Assembly (NCBI RefSeq): GCF_900021155.1
Contig: NZ_FCNT01000025.1
Location: forward strand, 1-35,118
Length of the DNA stretch: 35,118 nucleotides
Direction: 5' to 3'
From: Alistipes sp. CHKCI003
GTDB lineage: Bacteria > Bacteroidota > Bacteroidia > Bacteroidales > Rikenellaceae
Position 1 is the first letter of the stretch. Each line of letters opens with the position of its first letter. Positions 1-6,415 of the stretch are shown here, one piece after another. The translations under genes were made by a program, and so were the position numbers. The notes under the pieces are model-generated. The model saw only the letters and a list, made by a program, of their open reading frames with translations, did not search any database and was not told the origin of the DNA.

Positions 1-2
1 GA

Positions 3-116
3 AAGCTAATAACATTAAAAGGTGATTTATTAGATGGATATGCTCATTGTGAACATAAACGCACATCGAAGGAACGCATTTTATCGCTTAACCAAAATCT
101 CATGGCTGCGGCATGA
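3..116 (+). CDS. C-terminal fragment of an unrecognised protein (runs off the left edge)
   Basis: An open frame enters from the left edge and stops at TGA 114-116, giving about 37 residues ending in ...LNQNLMAAA. It is rich in Lys and Leu and I do not recognise it. It converges with the minus-strand primase-like gene and lies just before the hairpin at 135-166, which would be consistent with the tail of a real gene. Without the upstream part no function can be given. Confidence 0.3.
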   Translation, partial: KLITLKGDLLDGYAHCEHKRTSKERILSLNQNLMAAA

Positions 117-134
117 ACTCTGAAAAACCAAATC

Positions 135-166
135 GGGCTGACTAACATTTTATTGTTAGACAGCCC
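135..166. terminator. Hairpin between converging genes
   Basis: Arms 135-147 and 154-166 pair over 13 bp with one mismatch around a TTTTAT loop. On the minus strand the hairpin is followed by a T-rich stretch (GATTTGGTTTTTC), so it best serves as the terminator of the minus-strand gene ending at 189. It could also stop the plus-strand reading from the left edge. Confidence 0.6.
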
Positions 167-188
167 CCGTAAACGTATTCTGAGACGG

Positions 189-1211
189 TTATTTGAATGT
201 AATATTGTATTCCCGACAATGGTGGAAAAACGTGCTGATGTTTATAAAGTCATGGTTGGCTATGCACCAGTCGAATAATCGGTCGCATTCGGTCGGGTAG
301 TAATCGGAGTGCCATTGGCTCACCAAGTGGAATAGTCGTCGCCCTTCTTCCGGTCCGAACTCGTTGGCAAGTGCCTGCCCGATAGCTCTCCATACTTTAT
401 AGCCGCATGTGATGTCTATTTGTCGGTCTGATATTATTTTTATACACGCATACACTCTCATTTTGGTATCTACATCCATGGAGGCCGATCGGTCGTTTTT
501 GCAGGGTACTCCGTAGTCTTTGTTTATGAGGTTCAGGTACGGAACGGCATTCGGATTAAAGAACGGTTCGGGATCATAGCTTGCGACACGCAGACGGGTG
601 ACATCGCAGCAAGTTGAATCTGCGTACAAATGGATTTTTGTCCGGATTTCGTTTATAAGTGCAAAATACTGCGCCCGGTGCCTCTCTGGATAGGCTATTC
701 GGAAAACAAGACATAGACCGTTACCTCCGACGGATAGCCCCGCGTAGCACAGGCTACTGAACTTTTCAGCTAATAACTCTTTAACACGGGACCATCTTCC
801 CTTGACCCCGGGATTATCCTTGCCGTCAATATCTACACAGATGTAACGGCTATGCCGATGCACGAGCCTTTTTCGGGCTCGTGTATCGAATATTCCGGAA
901 ACGGTCACACAAGGGAGGCGGAACTTCTTTATCTCTTTGCGGACCGCCGGATCCTGCGTTTCCCGATAAATATGCACGATGTCTTGGTAATCCGAGCTTA
1001 ATAAGAATTCCCAGAGAGATATTTCCTCGATTGGAACGACCGAGGTCATGTTCTCGAAAAGAGATACTTTAGGCGATGGGATCCCCGCTGGAATCCGAAC
1101 GACGGTGTTTGTCATAAATTTTGAGTATGAGTTATTGGAATTACTCCTGTTTGTATTTAAGATTTGTTGCGATAAATATTTGCTATCTTCCATATAATTA
1201 GCATTTTGCAT
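189..1211 (-). CDS. VirE N-terminal / PriCT-2 domain primase-like protein
   Basis: A 340-residue protein of a type common on Bacteroidota integrative elements. The middle third resembles the BT4734/VirE N-terminal domain, related to archaeo-eukaryotic primases: an acidic DxD-like pair near D127/D129 after a hydrophobic strand, then the Gly-rich SVGGNGLCLVF (160-170). Residues about 248-320 look like PriCT-2 (WRAIGQALANEFG, then a Trp/Tyr-rich tail). On larger elements this region is followed by a DUF3987 or VirE helicase; here the protein stops after PriCT-2, so it is primase-only. It would act in element replication. The start is the ATG at 1209-1211; a second ATG six codons in is possible. 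It is the last gene of the minus-strand integrase group. The domain call is fairly sure; enzymatic activity is inferred. Confidence 0.8.
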   Translation of the reverse strand: MQNANYMEDSKYLSQQILNTNRSNSNNSYSKFMTNTVVRIPAGIPSPKVSLFENMTSVVPIEEISLWEFLLSSDYQDIVHIYRETQDPAVRKEIKKFRLPCVTVSGIFDTRARKRLVHRHSRYICVDIDGKDNPGVKGRWSRVKELLAEKFSSLCYAGLSVGGNGLCLVFRIAYPERHRAQYFALINEIRTKIHLYADSTCCDVTRLRVASYDPEPFFNPNAVPYLNLINKDYGVPCKNDRSASMDVDTKMRVYACIKIISDRQIDITCGYKVWRAIGQALANEFGPEEGRRLFHLVSQWHSDYYPTECDRLFDWCIANHDFINISTFFHHCREYNITFK

Positions 1212-1288
1212 TTTGAGTTCTTGTTCACTTATTGCCTGCTTATTGTTCGGTTGTCAGATATTTCGATCCGGCACTTGAATGGCGCGTG

Positions 1289-1651
1289 TCATCGTTTGAT
1301 TTTACTATCTGCCTTTCCTGCGAACCGATCCCCGATCGCTTTATCGTATTTCTTGGAGCTGGCATCGATCAGTCGTTTCCACCCCACGAAAGATTGCATG
1401 ATTCGGGTCGGAGTTCCTTTTGGGGGCATTTCACCGTATAGCGCATAACGCGTTAAAACTTTATAAGCTTTATGCTGAAGACGTTCAGGCATAAGTTCGA
1501 TAGCTTCGTAAAATGAGATGAGGAATACAAAGCCCTCTCTCGGTTTCCTCTTTCGCGGCTTCGCAGCCTCCTTTTCCTGAATTGCGCTCAATTCTTCTTC
1601 CGTTACATTGTTCAATGCCGCCAACGGGTCTAAATTTTGGTTTGGTTTCAT
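1289..1651 (-). CDS. DUF6291-like small protein
   Basis: A 120-residue basic protein. The core FYEAIELMPERLQHKAYKVL and the following YALYGEMPP match the pattern of DUF6291, a small domain seen in phage and integrative element genes near replication proteins. The N-terminus is charged and low-complexity (KPRKRKPRE), and the C-terminus is Lys/Arg-rich. No catalytic motif is visible. It sits between the excisionase-like gene and the primase-like gene on the same strand, so a helper role in element replication is plausible but inferred. Confidence 0.7.
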   Translation of the reverse strand: MKPNQNLDPLAALNNVTEEELSAIQEKEAAKPRKRKPREGFVFLISFYEAIELMPERLQHKAYKVLTRYALYGEMPPKGTPTRIMQSFVGWKRLIDASSKKYDKAIGDRFAGKADSKIKR

Positions 1652-1663
1652 AACTTTGATTGT

Positions 1664-1996
1664 TTAGTGTTTAATTTGGTTATTACAGTATTGTTCGATC
1701 GTCGGGTGCGATTCGCTTTGCAACCAGTCGAGAATCTCCTCGCGCAGAAAGTAGAGACGCCTTCCGCCATGCTCCGGCTTGCGAAACGGAATCTTTCTAT
1801 CGCTCGTAAATTTGTAAATCGTCGCCTTGCTGTATCCGGTCAGGCGCACGACCTCCTCGATGGTCATTACTTGCTCGGTCGGAGCTTGATTCGTAGTAAG
1901 ATTACCCAAGATTCGGTCGATGCCGAGAATTTCTTTCAGTTGTCCCACGGTCAGCATTGCGATCGGAGTGTCGTCGGTAATTTTTGTCATGATCAT
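1664..1996 (-). CDS. Excisionase-family helix-turn-helix protein
   Basis: A 110-residue DNA-binding protein. Residues about 48-95 form an HTH_17 (MerR-like, excisionase family) domain: a first helix in VVRLTGYSKATIYKF, then a wing-like stretch RKIPFRKPEHGGRRLYF, and a closing helix ending in WLQSES. Proteins of this family direct integrase towards excision or regulate element genes. It lies two genes downstream of the tyrosine integrase on the same strand, the usual arrangement on Bacteroidota elements. ATG at 1994-1996 is used; ATG 1988-1990 is an equal alternative. The short N-terminal extension before the HTH has no recognised motif. Confidence 0.85.
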   Translation of the reverse strand: MIMTKITDDTPIAMLTVGQLKEILGIDRILGNLTTNQAPTEQVMTIEEVVRLTGYSKATIYKFTSDRKIPFRKPEHGGRRLYFLREEILDWLQSESHPTIEQYCNNQIKH

Positions 1997-2064
1997 ATTG
2001 CTTTAAAGTGTGTTTCTATACTGAAATATGATAATAGAATATACATAGGGTCTAAGATGAAAGC

Positions 2065-2094
2065 ACCCCTGCGAGAGAGCTATTCCGCAGGGGT
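2065..2094 (-). terminator. Hairpin terminator downstream of the zinc-ribbon gene
   Basis: Arms 2065-2073 and 2086-2094 (ACCCCTGCG/CGCAGGGGT) pair perfectly over 9 bp and can extend by two more pairs with a wobble. Read on minus, the stem is followed by GCTTTCATCTT. It lies 21 bases past the stop of the gene at 2115 and before the excisionase-like gene, so it probably separates the two transcripts. Confidence 0.55.
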
Positions 2095-2114
2095 ACTTAA
2101 TGAAGATGATGAAT

Positions 2115-2618
2115 TTAATGAACGATTAAGCCCGTATAGGTCAATGAGAATGGTCGGAGTTGCTGGGCGTGTAAATAGAGGGGTCTGAATATGAGGTCTC
2201 GAAAATCTATGTCGTCCTCATCCGTGCTTTCGAAAAGCCGCCTGAGGGTCGTGTATATCCGGTGCATGGTCTGATCCGAGGTGGCTCCGACCTCCTGCTT
2301 TATGGATTTTATGGACAACAGATGAGGTAGCTGGAACTGGGGGAAATGATTCTTGCAGAAATAAAACAGCATGCCGGTATAGAGCCAGTATCGGAGGTCC
2401 GTCCGCGTCCCCTGAAGGACGGTCCCCGTGAAAACGGAGACGGTCTTCCCGCATTGCGGGCAACGCAACAGCAGCGGATTTCTTCTCCTCAAAGGTCGTA
2501 TGAGCCGGATATTACAGTCGGGACAATAGGTCGAGTGCCATTCTGTATAGTAGGCAATGGCCCTCGTTTCATCCGGAAGCAATGCTGAAAAGGTTTGATA
2601 GCTGAACGGAATTTTCAT
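2115..2618 (-). CDS. IS1595/ISXO2-type zinc-ribbon protein without transposase domain
   Basis: A 167-residue protein with a zinc ribbon, CPDC at 32-35 and CPQC at 53-56, directly followed by SVFTGTVLQGTRTDLRYW. This is the signature of the N-terminal domain of IS1595/ISXO2 transposases. The DDE catalytic domain that should follow is absent. The remaining residues (about 85-167) are helical and end in a leucine/tyrosine-rich tail with no acidic triad. It may be a truncated transposase or a zinc-ribbon DNA-binding protein recruited by the element. Its position between integrase and excisionase, with its own terminator, is tidy enough to favour a retained gene, but this is inference. Confidence 0.65.
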   Translation of the reverse strand: MKIPFSYQTFSALLPDETRAIAYYTEWHSTYCPDCNIRLIRPLRRRNPLLLRCPQCGKTVSVFTGTVLQGTRTDLRYWLYTGMLFYFCKNHFPQFQLPHLLSIKSIKQEVGATSDQTMHRIYTTLRRLFESTDEDDIDFRDLIFRPLYLHAQQLRPFSLTYTGLIVH

Positions 2619-2690
2619 CGTAGTTTATTTTGAATCGTAAATTTGTACTTATAGTACCAAAGGACAAATTAAATTAACCCGCGGCGGCTG

Positions 2691-3965
2691 TTAGAGAACT
2701 TTCGCCGCCTCGTTGATTACTCCGTTGTCGAAGCCGTCGAGGTAGACGTTCGTGGTTTCCAGATCGGCATGGCCGAGCATCTGAGAAATCACCTCGCGCG
2801 GGATGTGGTTGCGCTGCAAGGTCATGGCCGCCGTATGGCGGGAGACGTAGCTCGTCAGGTGGAAATCGATTCCGAGCTCCTCGGCGAGCAGGCGCAGGTA
2901 TTTCTGGTACTTGCTGTAACGGGTCCGAATGTGCATGTAGAGCCGCTCGCCCGTATAGCCGGAGCGGGTGACGATCGGCAGCAGGAAATCGTCCACGGTC
3001 GGCGAGGCCGCTTGCAGGCTCCCGATCAGTTGCCGGATTGCGGGCGTGATTTTGATAGAAATCGGTTTGACCCCTTTCTGCCGCTTGATCTTCTGCCTCT
3101 TGTAAACGATATAGTCGCCGTCCTCCATCTGTTTGATATGGGCGGCCGTGAGCATCGTCATGTCGATGAACGAAATGCCGTAACAATAGTAAGAGAATAG
3201 AAACAGCTTGCGGGCGTATTCGCATGGCGGATTGCTGGCCGCGATGCTTTTGAGTTTCGACAGCTCGTCGGCAGGCAGGTAGCGTTTGGCGGTCGCCTCT
3301 TCGAGTTTGGAGACCTCGAACCCGGCCTGTCCGAACGGATAGGGCGCCGCCGAGCCGATACCCTCCGTATTGGCCCGGTTCAGAATGGCCCGTAATGCCT
3401 TGAAATAGAATTTGCACGTGTTGCCGCAACAGCCCAGCTTTTGAAGGAACATATCGGATCCCCGGGCATGGCGCAGGTCGATGTCGGAGAAGAGGCGTTG
3501 ATCCAGCTTCCGGTCGTAGCTTCTCAACATGTCCTGCGTCTGTTTATAGGTTTGCGAATTACCGATATGCCCCGTCGCGTGCGGTTCCGCGATGCGGTCG
3601 GTGAAATAGGCGTTGAACTTTCCCTGCTTGGAGGTGTTCAGAAAGGCGTCCTCGAACTGGTTCAGCGTCCAGTCGATACCTTCGATCTCGAAGCGTTCGA
3701 CGATCTCGCGGGCGCGGACCTTGTATTTCGCCAGTAGCGCATTGTCGGCCTCGCGCCGTTTGTTCTTGGCTTTCTGCTCGGCTCTTTTCAGGTTGCGCAG
3801 GATGATGAACTGCTCGCCTGCTTCGTTCCAATATGCAGGATCGGCGTAGAGATCGAGCGCGATATATTTGCGCCGCTTGTTCTTGGTGATACACAGCCTG
3901 ACCGCATAACGGCCATTGCGGTCGGCCTTGTCGTGACGACGGGGAAACCGGATGGAATAAGCCAT
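2691..3965 (-). CDS. Tyrosine recombinase (integrase) lacking the usual box I arginine
   Basis: A 424-residue integrase of the Bacteroidota element type. It has an Arm-type N-terminus, a SAM-like core-binding domain (about 105-215) and a C-terminal catalytic domain. Box II is SRHTAA (R376, H377), LGHAD gives H399, and the nucleophile is Y408 in TTNVYLDGF. Box I normally reads FYxRGxSFxDM with a catalytic Arg; here it reads YYCYGISFIDM, so Y262 (codon TAC) stands where Arg is expected. Some Bacteroidota recombinases have variant box I sequences, so loss of function is not certain. It is the most upstream gene of the element end and should catalyse integration. ATG 3963-3965 gives a normal MAYSIRF start. 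Confidence 0.88.
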   Translation of the reverse strand: MAYSIRFPRRHDKADRNGRYAVRLCITKNKRRKYIALDLYADPAYWNEAGEQFIILRNLKRAEQKAKNKRREADNALLAKYKVRAREIVERFEIEGIDWTLNQFEDAFLNTSKQGKFNAYFTDRIAEPHATGHIGNSQTYKQTQDMLRSYDRKLDQRLFSDIDLRHARGSDMFLQKLGCCGNTCKFYFKALRAILNRANTEGIGSAAPYPFGQAGFEVSKLEEATAKRYLPADELSKLKSIAASNPPCEYARKLFLFSYYCYGISFIDMTMLTAAHIKQMEDGDYIVYKRQKIKRQKGVKPISIKITPAIRQLIGSLQAASPTVDDFLLPIVTRSGYTGERLYMHIRTRYSKYQKYLRLLAEELGIDFHLTSYVSRHTAAMTLQRNHIPREVISQMLGHADLETTNVYLDGFDNGVINEAAKVL

Positions 3966-4251
3966 AGCTTTGCATAGTTTTTCTTCTTGATTCGCTGATA
4001 GTTATCGAAATGTCATACGACAAGCGAATGAAGATACTGTCAAAGCTGGATTCGATAGATCCGGCCGAAGCACTAACCGCCTACCCGAGAATTGCAGAGT
4101 ATGATGCGATTACTAAATTGCCCATCTGTCGTAGACGAGGCAATAATAATAGATCGATGGAGCGATTGCAACTATTTTTCGGTTTTAATTGTAGGCCTAT
4201 TGATAAATCTGTACATTGTGGTGTTAAAATAGTGGATTCGCATTTGTATAG

Positions 4252-4292
4252 ATCAAAATATCGAGATTTTTGCAAAATCTCGATATTTTGAT
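4252..4292. repeat. 19-bp perfect inverted repeat, 3-base loop
   Basis: Arms 4252-4270 and 4274-4292 are perfect complements around the loop TGC. The sequence is AT-rich (ATCAAAATATCGAGATTTT and its complement). It has a run of T within the stem but no clear T-tract after it on either strand beyond ATATTTTATT. It could be a bidirectional terminator, a recombination or attachment site near the integrase, or an operator for the downstream ATPase gene. Confidence 0.7.
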
Positions 4293-4373
4293 ATTTTATT
4301 CGTAACTCTATTTCCTCGGTTCGGTCTTATGTCGGCGAAAGGGTGTAATTACTTTACTAAAGCAATTATTCTA

Positions 4374-4405
4374 TTTGCATAATCTGAATAAAATAATTAT
4401 TTTTG
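4374..4405 (+). promoter_or_regulatory. Bacteroidota-type promoter for the ATPase gene
   Basis: A -33 TTTG at 4374-4377 and a -7 TATTTTTG at 4398-4405 are separated by 20 bases, matching the Bacteroidota primary sigma consensus (TTG, 19-21 bases, TAnnTTTG). Transcription would start near 4411, which rules out the in-frame upstream ATG at 4375 and supports the ATG at 4423. Confidence 0.6.
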
Positions 4406-4422
4406 CAAAAAATGATATTTCT

Positions 4423-5574
4423 ATGGCGAAGATTATAAATCCATTCATCGTGACCGGAAAGATCGCTCCGGAGTATTTTTGCGATCGGGTAAGCGAATCT
4501 GCCCGGCTTGTCAAGTCGGTAACTAACGGTAATAATTTGATTGTCATATCACCGCGTCGTATGGGGAAAACAGGACTGATTCAGTTCTGTTACGACAAGC
4601 CGGAAATCGGTAAGGAGTATTACACCTTTTTCATCGATATTCTGCATACGTCGAGCCTTCGCGAATTTACCTATCTGCTCGGTCGGGAGATCTACGAAAC
4701 ACTCCTGCCTCGCAGTCGTAAAATGGCGACTCTTTTTATTCAGACGATTAAATCCATCAGCGGGAAATTCGGGTTCGACCCCATCTCCAATCTACCTACT
4801 TTCAATGTCGAGTTGGGAGATATCGAGCGGCCCGAATATACGCTCGATGAGATTTTTCAATATTTGGCTCATGTGGACAAGCCTTGCATCGTAGCGATTG
4901 ACGAGTTCCAGCAAATTGCCAAATATCCGGAGAAGAATATAGAGGCTTTGTTGCGGACTCACATCCAAAGGTCGGAGAACAGCCATTTTATCTTTGCCGG
5001 GAGCGAACGCCACATGATGCAGGAGATGTTTGCATCAGCCGCCCGCCCGTTCTACCACAGTGCCGACATGTTGGAGCTGAAAGCCATTCCTGCGGAGATT
5101 TACATTCCGTTTATTGTCGGGCATTTCGAGCGGCGCAACCGTTCGATAGCCGCCGTCGATGCGGAAAAGGTTTATACGCTTTTTCAGGGGCACACCTACT
5201 ATATCCAAAAAACCTTCAACGAATCGTTCGCCGATACGCCCGAAGGCGACGAATGTACGTTGGAGACCATCCGGGCTGCCATCGATAATATGATTGCTTC
5301 GAACGATACGATTTTCCGGGAGATTCTGTCGAACATTCCCGAAAAGCAGAAGGAGTTGCTTTATGCCATCGCTAAGGAGGGCGAAGCCGAGCGTATTACA
5401 TCCGCCGATTTCATCAAACGCCACAGTCTTACTTCGGCCAGTTCGGTACAGTCGGCCGCAAAGAAATTGCTCGAAAAGGACCTCATCACCGAGATTAACA
5501 AGGTTTTTTCTGTAACCGACCGATTATTTGCCATGTGGATAAATAAATTATATGGAAATAATCTGTATCTTTGA
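4423..5574 (+). CDS. AAA-type ATPase with C-terminal winged-helix-like region
   Basis: A 383-residue ATPase of the family common in Bacteroidota and archaea (AAA_35/archaeal ATPase type, close to STAND ATPases). Walker A is SPRRMGKT near the N-terminus, Walker B is CIVAIDEFQQI, and the sensor region is IFAGSERH. The final ~80 residues (from EKQKELLYAIAKEGEA) look like a winged helix. Members are usually annotated only as ATP-binding proteins; their substrates are unknown. ATG 4423 (MAKIINPF) is chosen because the promoter at 4374-4405 lies over the longer start. Base composition is more GC-rich than the methylase that follows, so the two probably have different origins although they abut. Function beyond ATP binding is not known. 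Confidence 0.85.
   Translation: MAKIINPFIVTGKIAPEYFCDRVSESARLVKSVTNGNNLIVISPRRMGKTGLIQFCYDKPEIGKEYYTFFIDILHTSSLREFTYLLGREIYETLLPRSRKMATLFIQTIKSISGKFGFDPISNLPTFNVELGDIERPEYTLDEIFQYLAHVDKPCIVAIDEFQQIAKYPEKNIEALLRTHIQRSENSHFIFAGSERHMMQEMFASAARPFYHSADMLELKAIPAEIYIPFIVGHFERRNRSIAAVDAEKVYTLFQGHTYYIQKTFNESFADTPEGDECTLETIRAAIDNMIASNDTIFREILSNIPEKQKELLYAIAKEGEAERITSADFIKRHSLTSASSVQSAAKKLLEKDLITEINKVFSVTDRLFAMWINKLYGNNLYL
5566..5573 (+). promoter_or_regulatory. -7 box upstream of the adenine methylase
   Basis: TATCTTTG matches TAnnTTTG. It overlaps the stop codon of the ATPase gene. No convincing -33 TTG lies 19-21 bases upstream, so the promoter is half-supported. If used, transcription would begin near 5580 and translation more likely at ATG 5592 than at 5577. 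Confidence 0.35.
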
Positions 5575-5576
5575 AT

Positions 5577-6410
5577 ATGAGAGTGCTATATATGACTGGT
5601 GAAAATATAGTAAAACCATGCTTAAGATGGGCTGGTGGAAAAAATTGGTTAATCAAATATCTTCCTCAGATAATAGGAGATATCGCATTTGATAATTACC
5701 ATGAACCTTTTTTAGGAGGTGCTTCCGTATTTCTATCAATCAAACCTTCACAACAAGCATTTTTATCTGATCTTAACGAAGATCTTATAAAAACATACAT
5801 TGCTTTAAGAGATTACCCGTATGATATAATTAAAGTTTTATGCACATATTGCAACGATAAAGATTCATATTACAAAATAAGGAGTGAACATCCCCAAGAT
5901 GAAATAACAAGAGCGGCACGTTTTATATATCTAAATCAGACTTCATTTAACGGTATATATAGGGTGAATCTCAAGGGGGAATATAATGTTCCCTATGGAT
6001 TTAGAGAAAAGGAATTTCTCAATGAAAAATCGTTATTAGATGTAAGCAACGCACTACAGAATGCAATTCTCAGATATGGGGATTTCGATCTTGTAAGACA
6101 AAATATAAAGCCTAATGATTTGGTGTTTTTGGATCCGCCATATACAGTCTCGCATAATAACAACGGGTTTATCAAATATAACCAAAAAATATTTTCTTTG
6201 GAAGATCAGATTAGGTTAAACTCTTTGATACAATATATCAAAAAAATTGGAGCATACTATATTCTTACAAATGCTGCCCATGAAACCATTAAAAAAATAT
6301 TCAATAATGGAGATTGGTGCATAGAATTGAATCGTGCGAGCCTAATTGGGGGAATAAATGCAAAACGGGGTCAAACCAAAGAATATATTTTTACCAACCT
6401 TATAAAATAA
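5577..6410 (+). CDS. Dam-family DNA adenine N6-methyltransferase
   Basis: About 277 residues, the normal length for the class D12 (Dam/DpnM) family. It transfers methyl from SAM to adenine N6 in duplex DNA. Motif X/I-type elements are LRWAGGK near the N-terminus and EPFLGGASVF; SDLNEDLI follows; the conserved LNQTSFNGIYR is intact; and the catalytic motif IV DPPY is present near residue 187. A TTG at 5571 is also in frame, but ATG 5577 or ATG 5592 (MTGENIVK) is more likely. It starts right after the ATPase stop, is much more AT-rich than that gene, and ends 5 bases before the DGQHR gene. The two therefore form a translational unit resembling a restriction-modification pair. Family call is very sure; recognition sequence is unknown. 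Confidence 0.93.
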   Translation: MRVLYMTGENIVKPCLRWAGGKNWLIKYLPQIIGDIAFDNYHEPFLGGASVFLSIKPSQQAFLSDLNEDLIKTYIALRDYPYDIIKVLCTYCNDKDSYYKIRSEHPQDEITRAARFIYLNQTSFNGIYRVNLKGEYNVPYGFREKEFLNEKSLLDVSNALQNAILRYGDFDLVRQNIKPNDLVFLDPPYTVSHNNNGFIKYNQKIFSLEDQIRLNSLIQYIKKIGAYYILTNAAHETIKKIFNNGDWCIELNRASLIGGINAKRGQTKEYIFTNLIK

Positions 6411-6415
6411 GAGAC

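Larger units (their letters stand above)
4020..4422. other. Intergenic region with a long palindrome
   Basis: About 400 bases between the integrase start and the ATPase gene. The plus strand can be read as a 93-residue frame (4010-4291), but that frame has no recognisable content and runs through the palindrome at 4252-4292, so I do not call it. The region probably holds the integrase promoter, possibly the element's attachment site, and the ATPase promoter at its right end. Confidence 0.5.

Noticed and set aside
1637..2188. 183-codon plus-strand frame
   Set aside because: It is antisense to the excisionase-like HTH gene and has no domain.
4010..4291. 93-codon plus-strand frame before the ATPase gene
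   Set aside because: It has no recognisable content, overlaps the integrase promoter area and its end is formed by the 19-bp palindrome.
6314..6415. N-terminal extension of the DGQHR fusion protein
   Set aside because: It lies inside the methylase gene in another frame; ATG 6416 follows the methylase stop directly.
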